Positions 1-8,035 of a DNA stretch of 64,000 nt are shown piece after piece. The translations under genes and the position numbers were made by a program. The notes below the pieces were generated by a model. That model worked only from the letters and a program-made list of their open reading frames with translations. It did no database searches and was not told the origin of the DNA. The DNA comes from Streptomyces sclerotialus (GTDB taxonomy: Bacteria > Actinomycetota > Actinomycetes > Streptomycetales > Streptomycetaceae): positions 4,402,001 through 4,466,000 of the forward strand of contig NZ_JBFOHP010000002.1 of NCBI RefSeq assembly GCF_040907265.1. The letters are read 5' to 3'. Every line of letters starts with the position of its first letter. Positions within the stretch are counted from its first letter, which is position 1.

Positions 1-3000
1 CTCGGCGAGGAACAGCACCGTCTCGCCCGACGCCAGCCGCGGAAGCTGCGCCGGGTCCATGCTGGCGGCGGTGTAGACGACCAGCGGGGTGCGGGTCAGC
101 AGCCCGTTCGCGCGGAGCCAGTCCACGATCCCGGCCCGCCGGCGGCGGACCTGCATCAGGTCCATCACCACGAGGTTGGGCCGGACCTGGGTGGCCAGGC
201 TGACCGCGTCCGCGTCCGCCCCGGCCCGCGCGACCTGCATGCCGCGCCGCTCCAGCGAGGCGGTGAGGGCGCCCGCGACGGCGTCGTTCTCCTCGATCAG
301 CAGCACCCGCGGCGGATGCTGCTCGCTGTCGCGCGGCGCGAGCGCCTTGAGCAGTACGGCCGGGTCGGCGCCGTACGCCGCCTCCCGGGTCGCCTGGCCC
401 AGGCCTGCCGTCACCAGGACGGGGACCTCGGCGGCGCCCGCCGCCTGCCGCAGCGACTGCAGCGCCTTGCGGGTGATCGGCCCGGTCAGCGGGTCGACGA
501 AGAGCGCGGCCGGGTACGCCGCGATCTGCGCGTCCACCTCCTCGCGGGAGTTGACGATCACCGGGCGGTAGCCGCGGTCGCTCAGCGCCTGCTGGGTCGA
601 GGGGTCCGGCGCCGGCCACACCAGCAGCCGGCGCGGGTTGTCCAGCGGCTCGGGCGGCAGCTCGTCGTCCATGGGTGGCGGCTGGTGGTCGACGACCTCT
701 ATGGCGCCGTTCGGGCCGTCCAGCGGCTCCGGGCCCTCCTGGCCCTCGTCCGGTGCGGAGATCGCGAACGCGCGGCCCTCGGTGGACTCCATCAGCGGCG
801 GCTGCGGCTGCGCGCCCTGCGGAGCGCGGGCGGCGGGGACCATCTCCGAGCCCGTACCCGTAGCCGTACCCGTGCCCGAGCCCGTACCGGAGCCCGTACC
901 GCGCTCGTCGTCCTGCGGCGGCGCGGCGAGCTTGCGGCGGCGGCCGGAACCGGCACCGCCCGCACCGCCGAGGGTGCCGTTGGCGCCGCTGGTGGCGTTC
1001 GGGTCACCGGGAGCGCCACCCGTCACCGCCCGGCCGCCCGTGGCGGACGGACCGCCAGCGCCGGGCTGGCCGTGGCGGCCCTGCTGGCCCTGCTGTCCGG
1101 GCTGTCCCTGCTGACCGGACTGCCCCGGCTGCCCCGGCTGCGCCTGCTGTCCGGGATGGCCGTTCGGCTGGTGCTGGTCGGCGATCTGCTGGGCGAAGGG
1201 AACGCCCTGTCCGAGCGTGCGCACGCTGAACGCCCGGCCGTGCGACTGCCCGGCCGCCGGTCCCGCTTCCTCCTCCGGTGCGGGCAGGGGGCGGCCCGCC
1301 GCGTCCGGCCGGCCGGGCACCTGCTCACCGGGCGCCGACCGGCGCGGCCCCGGTACGGACGGCACGTGCGCGCCGCCACCCTGGGGGCGGCCCTGGCCGG
1401 TGCCCTGCGCGGCCTCGCCCTGACGGCCGTCCTCGGCCGCCTGCACGGCGTGCGTCTGCGGGCCCTGCGCCTGTGCGGCGTGCGTACCGGGGGCCTGTGT
1501 CCCCGGCGCCTGTGTCCCCGGTGCCGGAGTCCCCTGCCCCTGGTGTCCCGGCCCCTGCGCCTCAAGGCCCTGGGCCTCCGGCGTGCGGGCTTCCTGGGCG
1601 GGCGGGGTGGCGGCCTCGGCGGGGCGGCCGCGGCGGCGGCCCGTGGGTGCGGCGGTCGCGGCCGCCGCGGGATCGTCCTCGGGGTGCGTGACCTGGCCCC
1701 CGGCGCCCACCACGAACGTACCGGTGGACTCGGAGTCGGCCATCGCGGCCGCGGCCCGCTCCTCGGCGGCGGCCCGGCGCGCCCGGCGGCGGCCGGTCGG
1801 CGCGTCCCACTCGCCACCGCCGGCCGGACCGGTCTGCCCGGCCGCGGCACCGCGCGCCGCGGGCAGCGCGCCACTGGGTACGGCGGAGCCGCCGGGCGCC
1901 CCAGCGGCCTCGGGGGTCTCCTCGGGGGCCCGGCGCGCACGGCGCCTGCCGGTCCCAGCGGGTACCGGGCCGTCAGGACCGGCGGGCCCGCCCGGTGCTG
2001 CCTGGTCGGGAAGGAGCGCGCCGGGGGCCTGCGTACCGGGCGCCTGCCCGGCCGCACGTGCATCCGACGGCTGCGCACCCGGGGCCTGGGCGCCCGCCGC
2101 CTGCGTGCCCGGAGCGGGCAGTGCGGGCAGCGGCTGCCCGCCGGGCTGCGGCTGGGCCGGGGCCTGCGGGCCCTGGGCGGGGTGCTGGTCGGCGGCGGCG
2201 GGCGGCAGGGCGAAGGGCGTACGCGGGCCCTGCTGCCCGGCGGGTGCGGCCGGAGCGCCGCCGGCGTGTGCGGGGCTGAGCCCGGCGGGACCCTGACCGC
2301 CGGGCCGCTCCTGGCCCGGACCGCCGTTCGGCTGCCCCGGAGCGGGGCGGCCCGGCCCGGCGGCCGGGGTCAGCGCGCTCGCGGACGACTGTGCGTGCTG
2401 CTGCTCGGGCCCGCCCTGCGTCGCCTGACGCGGCGCGCCCTGGCCCTGGCCCGGGGCGTGCGGCGGCAGCTGGCCGGGGAGCGCGTGTCCGGCGGTGTCG
2501 GAGAGCGCCCGGCGCGCCCGGCGGCCGCCCGGCTGCTGCCCCTGGCCCGGCTGTTCGCCGCCGGTACCGGGCGCGGCCGGCAGTGCGGGCAGCCCGCCGC
2601 CGGCGGACTCCGGCTCGGGGCGGCCCCGCCGCCGCCCGCCCGGCGGTACGGCCTCGGTGCCCGGTACGCCGGTCCTGCCCCGCGGGTCCACCGGGGTGCC
2701 GCCGGTGCTGTCGCCCGTACCGCGGCCGTCCGTACCGGCGCCCGGCGCACCGTCCGCGCCGCCCGGCGCGCCCGGCAGGGCACGCCGGCCCTGGCCCGCG
2801 CCCCCGGAAGTCCGGTCGCCCGCCTGGCCCGGCGCCGTGCCGGCGGCCGTCGCGTCGGCGCCGCTCGCGCCGCCACGGGCCCGTCGGCGGCCGCCCCCGG
2901 CCGTGCCGCCGTCCGTGCCGCCGGCCGGCGTCTCGGTCCCGGCGCCGCCGGAGGCAGGCATCTCGGCCGTCCCGTCGGTGCCGCCCGCCTGCTGCCCGGC

Positions 3001-4503
3001 CGGCACCGGCGAGCCGTCCGCCTTGACCGGCACCTCCAGCACGTACGCGCTGCCGCCCGCGCCGCCCGGCACCTCGTGCGTCTGCAGCACACCGCCGTGC
3101 AGCCGGACGATGCCGCGCACGATCGGGCCGTGCACGGGGTCGCCGCCGCTGTACGGGCCGCGCACCTCGATGCGTACGACCGAGCCGCGCTGGGCCGCGG
3201 CGACCACGATCGTGGAGTCGCCGACCGGTGCGGCGCCCGCGGGCGTGTTGCCCGTCGAGTCCACGCCCGCGACATCGGCGATCAGGTGCGACAGCGCCTG
3301 TGCCAGCCGGGCCGGGTCCACCTCGGCCTCGATCGGCGGCGCGTGCACCGCGAACTGCGCGCGGCCGGGTCCGATCAGCTCGACCGCGCCCTCCACGCCG
3401 GCGGCGACCACCGCGTCCAGCGAGACCTCGGTCCGCTGGAGCTTCTCCGTGCCCGCGTCGAGCTGCTGGTAGCTCAGGACGTTGTCCACCAGCGTCGTCA
3501 TCCGGCTGTACCCGGCCGTGAGGTGGTGCAGGACCTGGTTGGCCTCCGGCCAGAGCTGGCCCGCGGGGTCCGACGCCAGGGTGCCCAGCTCGGTACGGAG
3601 CTCCTCCAGCGGGCCGCGCAGCGACCGGTCCAGTACGGCGAGCAGCTGGCTCTGGCGGGCCGCCATGGCGTCCATGGGGCGCCGGTCGGTGAAGGTCATG
3701 ACGGCGCCGACGAGCTGGTCGCCGTCCCGTACGGGCGCGGTCGTCAGGTCGACGGAGACCGCGCGGCCGTCCTTGGCCCACAGCACCTGGGCGCGCACCC
3801 GGTGCTTGCGGCCGGACTTGAGCGTGTCGGCGAGCGGGGTCTCCGCCCAGGGCAGCGGGGTGCCGTCGGGGCGCGAGTGGTGGATGAGCGGGTGCAGCTC
3901 CTTGCCGCCCAGTTCGCTGGCGCGGTAGCCGAGGATCTGCGCGGCGGACGGGTTCACGAGGACGACCTTGCCCTCGGCGTCCACGCCGACGACGCCCTCG
4001 GCGGCGGCGCGCAGGATCATCTCCGTCTGGCGCTGCTGGCGGGCCAGTTCGCTCTCGATGTCCAGCTGCCCGGAGAGGTCGCGGACGACGAGCATCAGCA
4101 GCTCGTCGCCGGTGTAGCCGGTGCGGTGGTCCGCGTACGCCGCCTCGAAGGCCGACTCGTACGGGGTACGGCCGTCCTCCAGGTTGGCGCTGGTCACCTC
4201 GACCAGCATCTCCGTGCCGTCCGTGCGCCGCGCGACCATCCGCGTCGGCTTCTGCCGCCCGCCCTGGTGCGCGGCGTCGTCGGGGCGCCGCATGGAGCCG
4301 GGGATGCGCTTGGAGTCGAACGTCGGGAGCAGGTCCAGCAGACCGCGGCCCACGAGGGCCGTACCCGGCGCCTCGAAGGTCTCCAAGGCGATGGTGTTGG
4401 CGTTGACGACCGTGCCGTTGCAGTTGACCAGCAGCAACGCGTCGGGCAAGGCGTCGAGTATGGCTGCGAGGCGAGCAGCGCCTCGGGATGGCCTGCTGCT
4501 CAC
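1..4503 (-). CDS. PAS-receiver hybrid kinase-like protein, degenerate, C-terminus off the left edge
   Basis: Reading leftward from a GTG at 4503 (GGAGG 11 nt upstream) the frame stays open for 1501 codons to the window edge. Two PAS-like domains come first (about residues 5-115 and 150-265). A HisKA-like helix follows in which the usual SHELRTPL reads DRSLRGPL: Arg293 stands where the phospho-accepting His should be. The HATPase-like part (about 350-470) lacks a clear DxGxG and N-box. A linker of about 800 residues, rich in P, G, Q and A with repeated RRRARR or RRRGRP clusters, leads to a degenerate receiver-like segment (about 1290-1390). A true receiver then starts near 1397 with VVMDLM, putative phospho-Asp1448. 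It is a soluble protein with no membrane segment in the visible part. I infer a signalling scaffold or output receiver that does not autophosphorylate on His. The 3-prime end is missing, so total length is unknown. Confidence 0.85.
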   Translation of the reverse strand, partial: MSSRPSRGAARLAAILDALPDALLLVNCNGTVVNANTIALETFEAPGTALVGRGLLDLLPTFDSKRIPGSMRRPDDAAHQGGRQKPTRMVARRTDGTEMLVEVTSANLEDGRTPYESAFEAAYADHRTGYTGDELLMLVVRDLSGQLDIESELARQQRQTEMILRAAAEGVVGVDAEGKVVLVNPSAAQILGYRASELGGKELHPLIHHSRPDGTPLPWAETPLADTLKSGRKHRVRAQVLWAKDGRAVSVDLTTAPVRDGDQLVGAVMTFTDRRPMDAMAARQSQLLAVLDRSLRGPLEELRTELGTLASDPAGQLWPEANQVLHHLTAGYSRMTTLVDNVLSYQQLDAGTEKLQRTEVSLDAVVAAGVEGAVELIGPGRAQFAVHAPPIEAEVDPARLAQALSHLIADVAGVDSTGNTPAGAAPVGDSTIVVAAAQRGSVVRIEVRGPYSGGDPVHGPIVRGIVRLHGGVLQTHEVPGGAGGSAYVLEVPVKADGSPVPAGQQAGGTDGTAEMPASGGAGTETPAGGTDGGTAGGGRRRARGGASGADATAAGTAPGQAGDRTSGGAGQGRRALPGAPGGADGAPGAGTDGRGTGDSTGGTPVDPRGRTGVPGTEAVPPGGRRRGRPEPESAGGGLPALPAAPGTGGEQPGQGQQPGGRRARRALSDTAGHALPGQLPPHAPGQGQGAPRQATQGGPEQQHAQSSASALTPAAGPGRPAPGQPNGGPGQERPGGQGPAGLSPAHAGGAPAAPAGQQGPRTPFALPPAAADQHPAQGPQAPAQPQPGGQPLPALPAPGTQAAGAQAPGAQPSDARAAGQAPGTQAPGALLPDQAAPGGPAGPDGPVPAGTGRRRARRAPEETPEAAGAPGGSAVPSGALPAARGAAAGQTGPAGGGEWDAPTGRRRARRAAAEERAAAAMADSESTGTFVVGAGGQVTHPEDDPAAAATAAPTGRRRGRPAEAATPPAQEARTPEAQGLEAQGPGHQGQGTPAPGTQAPGTQAPGTHAAQAQGPQTHAVQAAEDGRQGEAAQGTGQGRPQGGGAHVPSVPGPRRSAPGEQVPGRPDAAGRPLPAPEEEAGPAAGQSHGRAFSVRTLGQGVPFAQQIADQHQPNGHPGQQAQPGQPGQSGQQGQPGQQGQQGRHGQPGAGGPSATGGRAVTGGAPGDPNATSGANGTLGGAGGAGSGRRRKLAAPPQDDERGTGSGTGSGTGTATGTGSEMVPAARAPQGAQPQPPLMESTEGRAFAISAPDEGQEGPEPLDGPNGAIEVVDHQPPPMDDELPPEPLDNPRRLLVWPAPDPSTQQALSDRGYRPVIVNSREEVDAQIAAYPAALFVDPLTGPITRKALQSLRQAAGAAEVPVLVTAGLGQATREAAYGADPAVLLKALAPRDSEQHPPRVLLIEENDAVAGALTASLERRGMQVARAGADADAVSLATQVRPNLVVMDLMQVRRRRAGIVDWLRANGLLTRTPLVVYTAASMDPAQLPRLASGETVLFLAE

Positions 4504-4817
4504 GACGACGCTTCCTCCCTGACGACCGCATCTTGCCGACACCCACCGGTGGTGTGTGACTGAAACCCACCGTGGCGTGTCACTGGAAGGGAGTCTACGG
4601 GCACCGGCAGGGGACGCGGAGGCGGATGACGAGGAGGTAATGCCACGGCCCTGTGCGACTCGGCGCACGCCCGACATGTGCCCCGCGTCCTGATCTGGCG
4701 CCCTACTTGGTCACGAAACCCGGCCGGTTTCCGCGGGAAGCGGACGCCGCTCTTCCGGCGCTCCCGGCTCCGCTTCCCGCCTCTGACGTCGCCTTCCGGC
4801 CTGCTCGCCGGAGCTCT
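4504..4817. other. intergenic region, no gene seen
   Basis: About 314 bases separate the large signalling gene from the protease inhibitor gene; both are on the minus strand, so this holds the promoter of the former and the 3-prime side of the latter. Around 4549-4580 the short elements GTGTGTGAC and CGTGTCAC form a loose inverted pair beside the likely promoter. No coding frame has convincing codon bias. Confidence 0.5.
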
Positions 4818-5285
4818 TCACGAAGCGGCGGAGGGGAGCAGGGGGACGAGCTTGTCCCAGCGGCCGATCTCACAGCCGTTGTCCCGCTTGAAGGTGGCGT
4901 CCACCGGACGGCCGGCCCAGCGGCCGGTGACGTGCGCGGTGACGGGGCCGCCGTACTGCATCGTGCAGGCGGTGCCGGACGGGACGGGCGCGAAGGGGTC
5001 CTTGCCCCAGCGCGTCACCTTGTCCAGCGCGCGGCAGGCGTCCTCCGCCTTGGGGTGGTCGCCGCCGGTGGGGTGGCACTTCAGTTCGTGGGTGCCGTCC
5101 AGCCCGGCGTCGCCGGACCCGGTGACGGTCACCCTCAGGTGGTCGCCGCCCTTCGACAGCGGGATCGGCGCCTGCCGGACCTGCTCCGAAGGGGTGACGG
5201 CGCCGGCCGCGGGCGCGGCGAGGCCCGGCGCGAGGGCGCAGGTGGCGGCGGACAGGACGAGAACGGCGATACGGCGCAGCGCCAT
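4818..5285 (-). CDS. secreted subtilisin-inhibitor-family (SSI) protein
   Basis: The 155-residue product starts at the ATG at 5285, preceded by GGAG 8 nt upstream. Residues 1 to about 30 form a signal peptide (MALRRIAVLVL followed by an Ala-rich cleavage zone). The mature part has the four cysteines of the SSI family at Cys70, Cys84, Cys107 and Cys138, spaced as two disulfides. The reactive loop reads CTMQYGG, so Met109-Gln110 would be the P1-P1prime scissile bond, fitting inhibition of subtilisin- or chymotrypsin-like serine proteases. SSI proteins are abundant secreted Streptomyces inhibitors that restrain extracellular proteases during aerial growth. The gene stands alone between the large signalling gene and a tRNA cluster. 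Confidence 0.93.
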   Translation of the reverse strand: MALRRIAVLVLSAATCALAPGLAAPAAGAVTPSEQVRQAPIPLSKGGDHLRVTVTGSGDAGLDGTHELKCHPTGGDHPKAEDACRALDKVTRWGKDPFAPVPSGTACTMQYGGPVTAHVTGRWAGRPVDATFKRDNGCEIGRWDKLVPLLPSAAS

Positions 5286-5551
5286 CGGACTCTCCAGGGC
5301 GTGGGGTGGTCGTGGGACGGGGGCGGCAAGGGACGGGCCCCTCGTCCCTCTTAACGCTCCACTCCGCCGTACGTTGCGCAACCGCACGACTCCGCTGCGT
5401 ACTGCCTGGTTCTCCGGGCCCTCGCCCGCGCCGGAAGCGCTTTGCCCAGCGGCCCACGCGCCTAGTACCGTAGGACCCGATTGGTGACAGCACGCTGAGC
5501 TGTGCCATCATCTGCACACACCACATCGCGTTCGCGCGGGTGGCGTTGCGT

Positions 5552-5642
5552 GGAGGCGTCGCCTAGTCCGGTCTATGGCGCCGCACTGCTAATGCGGTTT
5601 GGGTCTTAAAGCCCATCGAGGGTTCAAATCCCTCCGCCTCCG
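5552..5642 (+). tRNA. tRNA-Ser (anticodon GCT)
   Basis: A 91-nt class II tRNA with acceptor GGAGGCG pairing with CGCCTCC, a long variable arm, the T-arm GGTTCAAATC and an anticodon loop with GCT (reads AGC and AGT). No CCA is encoded. A 17-bp-arm terminator follows 8 nt downstream. Confidence 0.97.
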
Positions 5643-5650
5643 CCGTAAGG

Positions 5651-5689
5651 GACGAAGCCCCGACCTGCAGGTCGGGGCTTCGTCGTTTT
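5651..5689 (+). terminator. rho-independent terminator of tRNA-Ser(GCT)
   Basis: A perfect 34-nt palindrome (17-bp arms beginning GACGAAGCCCCGACCTG, positions 5651-5684) is followed by GTTTT. Confidence 0.9.
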
Positions 5690-5737
5690 CGCAGGTCAGG
5701 CGGGGTTCGGCTAATGGATTTCGCGCTGCGGCCCAGC

Positions 5738-5879
5738 TCATGTAATGTTGTTCCCGCAACGCCGACCGGTGGTCAAGACCGCCGGGAAGTCAAGCGCTCG
5801 TAGCTTAACGGATAGAGCATCTGACTACGGATCAGAAGGTTGCAGGTTCGAATCCTGCCGAGCGCACAGCATGACGAAG
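5738..5879 (+). repeat. first copy of tandem tRNA-Arg unit (promoter, leader and tRNA)
   Basis: This stretch is nearly identical to 5968-6108. The copy includes TCATGTAA, the leader CGCAACGCCGACCGGTGG, the whole tRNA-Arg and the first bases after it. The conserved TGTAATGT (TGTAAAGT in the second copy) is a plausible -10 region, so each tRNA probably has its own promoter. The terminator stems differ between copies. Confidence 0.85.
5794..5866 (+). tRNA. tRNA-Arg (anticodon ACG), copy 1
   Basis: A 73-nt tRNA with acceptor GCGCTCG/CGAGCGC, discriminator A and anticodon loop CTACGGA giving anticodon ACG. A34 is the substrate for tRNA adenosine deaminase, whose gene tadA lies at 29206-29754. The CCA is not encoded. 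Confidence 0.97.
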
Positions 5880-5909
5880 CCCCCGCCGGATACCCCGGAC
5901 GGGGGTTTT
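5880..5909 (+). terminator. terminator after tRNA-Arg copy 1
   Basis: The stem CCCCCG / CGGGGG encloses a 14-nt loop and is followed by TTTT at 5906-5909. Confidence 0.8.
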
Positions 5910-5967
5910 CTCGTGGCGTGATCACGAAAGTCGTGCGGCGGGCGCCCGGAGCGAGCTCCCGCGCAGG

Positions 5968-6108
5968 TCATGTAAAGTGGTCCCGCAACGCCGACCGGTG
6001 GTCAAGACCGCCGGGGAGCCGAGCGCTCGTAGCTTAACGGATAGAGCATCTGACTACGGATCAGAAGGTTGCAGGTTCGAATCCTGCCGAGCGCACAGCA
6101 TGACGAAG
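5968..6108 (+). repeat. second copy of tandem tRNA-Arg unit
   Basis: Matches 5738-5879 at an offset of 229-230 bases, with a single-base length difference in the leader (GTGGTCCC against GTTGTTCCC) and a few substitutions just before the tRNA. The tRNA sequences themselves are identical. Confidence 0.85.
6023..6095 (+). tRNA. tRNA-Arg (anticodon ACG), copy 2
   Basis: Identical in sequence to the tRNA at 5794-5866, including the ACG anticodon and unencoded CCA. It lies in the second half of the tandem duplication. Confidence 0.97.
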
Positions 6109-6136
6109 GCCCCGTCGAGAGATCGACGGGGCCTTC
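6105..6136. terminator. bidirectional terminator between tRNA-Arg and quinone reductase
   Basis: The arms GAAGGCCCCGTCGA and TCGACGGGGCCTTC form a 14-bp perfect stem with a 4-nt loop. It lies between the plus-strand tRNA and the 3-prime end of the convergent minus-strand gene, so it can serve both. Confidence 0.75.
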
Positions 6137-6159
6137 GGTGCGTTCGGGCGGCGCCGACG

Positions 6160-6927
6160 TCAGGGGTGCTGGTGGATGGTGAGGTCCGTGCGGTCCGGGG
6201 CCAGGCCGGGGCGTAGCACCAGGTCCTCGTCGTAGTCGCCGCCGTTCTGGGTGCGGTAGGGGAGCGGTGGGGTGGTGGCGAGGGTGCGGAGGCGGTCGCG
6301 GAGCCGGTCGGCGGCGGTGGCGTACTGGTCGTCGGAGACGCGGTTGGCCGCGGGGACGAGGAGCGGGGGCAGTACGGACATGCCGCTGTACCAGAGGGTG
6401 CCGTGCTGGAGGGGGAAGAGCACGGATTCCAGGCTGCCGTTGATGCCGCGGGGGCCGAGGGAGGGCTCGAAGGCGCCGGCGGTGAGGACGACCATGGCGC
6501 GCTTGCCGGCCAGCCGGCCCTCCCCGTAGCGCAGGGTCCGGCCGTCCTCGCCCTGGACTCCGTAGCCGAAGCCCTTCACGAAGACCCGGTCGAACCAGCC
6601 CTTGAGGATGGCGGGCATCCCGTACCACCACAGCGGGAACTGGACGATCATCGCGTCGGCCCAGAGGAGTTTCTCCTGCTCGGCGGCGATGTCGGGGGCC
6701 AGGCGGCCGGTCTCGTACGCCTCGTGGGAGCTGCGGGCGACGTCGAGGCGCTCGGTGCGGTCGTGGCCGTAGTCGTCGGCGTCGACGACCGGGTTCCACT
6801 TCATCGCGTACAGGTCGGAGACGCGTACCTCGTGGCCATCGGCCTTCAGTGCGCGGACGCCCTCGTCTTTCAAAGAGCCGTTGAGGGAGCGGGGTTCGGG
6901 GTGGGCGAAGAGCCAGAGAACCTTCAT
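6160..6927 (-). CDS. flavodoxin-fold NAD(P)H dehydrogenase (quinone)
   Basis: A 255-residue protein from the ATG at 6927. The N-terminus MKVLWLFAHPEPRSLNGSL is the FMN-phosphate loop of the NQO/KefF/MdaB flavodoxin-like family. QFPLWWYGMPAILKGWFDRV (about 100-120) is the family signature for the flavin and quinone pocket, and the LTAGA motif follows near 150. Such enzymes reduce quinones by two electrons with NAD(P)H, protecting against redox cycling. It is divergent, 71 bp away, from a DJ-1/AraC-type regulator that may control it. The stop is just before a bidirectional terminator. Confidence 0.9.
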   Translation of the reverse strand: MKVLWLFAHPEPRSLNGSLKDEGVRALKADGHEVRVSDLYAMKWNPVVDADDYGHDRTERLDVARSSHEAYETGRLAPDIAAEQEKLLWADAMIVQFPLWWYGMPAILKGWFDRVFVKGFGYGVQGEDGRTLRYGEGRLAGKRAMVVLTAGAFEPSLGPRGINGSLESVLFPLQHGTLWYSGMSVLPPLLVPAANRVSDDQYATAADRLRDRLRTLATTPPLPYRTQNGGDYDEDLVLRPGLAPDRTDLTIHQHP

Positions 6928-6998
6928 GAACACGATCTTCCGAGACCGGTTCCGCCGTATCGAGTGGCCTGATGGCCAGGGTGTGCAAGGATCGGGCC

Positions 6999-8021
6999 AT
7001 GGGTGTCTTCGCGGACGACGGGCGGCACCGGGTCGCCGTACTGGTGCGGCACGGCATGCTGCCGATCGAGCTGGGCATCGTCCACCGTGTCTTCGGGCAG
7101 GCCGCATCGGATGCGGGGGAACGGCTCTACGAGGTGGTGACCTGCGCCGTCGAACCCGGTGAGGTGCGGACGGACGCGGACTTCACGATCAACGTGGCGC
7201 ACGGCCCGGAGGCGCTGGCCGAGGCGCGGACGGTGGTCGTGCCGGCCGCGCACGAGGACTACACGCCGGAGGAGGGGCGGCTCGACACGCCGCTCGCCGC
7301 GGCGCTGGACCGCATCCGGCCCGGCACCCGGGTCGCCTCGATCTGCACGGGCGCCTTCGTGCTGGCGGCGGCGGGCCTGCTGGACGGACGGCGGGCCACC
7401 ACCCACTGGCGGTCGACGGAGGACTTCCGGCGGCTGTTCCCGGCCGTGCGCCTGGACCCGGAGGTGCTCTACACCGAGGACGGCCACGTGCTGACCTCGG
7501 CGGGTGTGGCGTCGGGGGTGGACCTGTGCCTGCACATGGTGCGGAGCGACTTCGGCTCGGGCGTGGCCAACGCGGTGGCGCGAAGCACGGTCGTCCCGCC
7601 GCACCGGGAGGGCGGGCAGGCCCAGTACATCCAGCGGCCGGTGCCCAGCCGGCAGTTCGCCACGACGGGCGCGGCGCGGGCCTGGGCGCTGGAGAACCTG
7701 CACCGCCCGCTCACCCTGCGCGAGCTGGCGGCGCGCGAGGCGATGAGCGTACGGACCTTCACCCGGCGCTTCCGGGAGGAGTCCGGGCTCTCGCCGCTGC
7801 AGTGGCTCACGCAGCAGCGCATCGAGCGGGCGCGGCAGCTCCTGGAGGACACGGACCTGTCGGTGGACCGGGTGGCGGCCGACGCCGGGTTCGGTACGGC
7901 CGCGTCGCTGCGGCAGCATCTCCAGGCGGCGCTGGGTGTCTCGCCGAGCCGGTACCGCAGCACGTTCCGGGGACCCGGCGCGGGCCCCGAAGGCGCGGAG
8001 AAGGCCGCGGCCATGGCGTGA
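6999..8021 (+). CDS. GlxA/FtrA-type AraC-family transcriptional regulator
   Basis: A 340-residue protein. I take the ATG at 6999 because AAGGA lies 7 nt upstream; an in-frame ATG at 6972 has no ribosome site. Residues about 8-170 form a DJ-1/PfpI (class I glutamine amidotransferase-like) domain with the elbow SICTGAFVLA around the conserved Cys. Residues about 220-315 hold two AraC helix-turn-helix motifs (LTLRELAAREAMSVRTFTRR and VDRVAADAGFGTAASLRQH). Members often sense small ligands and control the neighbouring operon. The divergent quinone reductase is the obvious candidate target. The following DUF2797 gene starts within 15 nt. Confidence 0.92.
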   Translation: MGVFADDGRHRVAVLVRHGMLPIELGIVHRVFGQAASDAGERLYEVVTCAVEPGEVRTDADFTINVAHGPEALAEARTVVVPAAHEDYTPEEGRLDTPLAAALDRIRPGTRVASICTGAFVLAAAGLLDGRRATTHWRSTEDFRRLFPAVRLDPEVLYTEDGHVLTSAGVASGVDLCLHMVRSDFGSGVANAVARSTVVPPHREGGQAQYIQRPVPSRQFATTGAARAWALENLHRPLTLRELAAREAMSVRTFTRRFREESGLSPLQWLTQQRIERARQLLEDTDLSVDRVAADAGFGTAASLRQHLQAALGVSPSRYRSTFRGPGAGPEGAEKAAAMA

Positions 8022-8035
8022 AGGGGGCGGGGACG

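Noticed and set aside
316..4563. Very long plus-strand open frame (over 1400 codons) opposite the hybrid kinase gene
   Set aside because: Its product is Arg/Ala/Gly-rich without domains. It is the GC-driven mirror of the minus-strand gene, which has PAS and receiver motifs and a good ribosome site.
1973..4570. Minus-strand frame of 865 codons overlapping the hybrid kinase
   Set aside because: It is out of frame with the PAS and receiver motifs and shows no domain. The GTG at 4503 frame explains the whole stretch.
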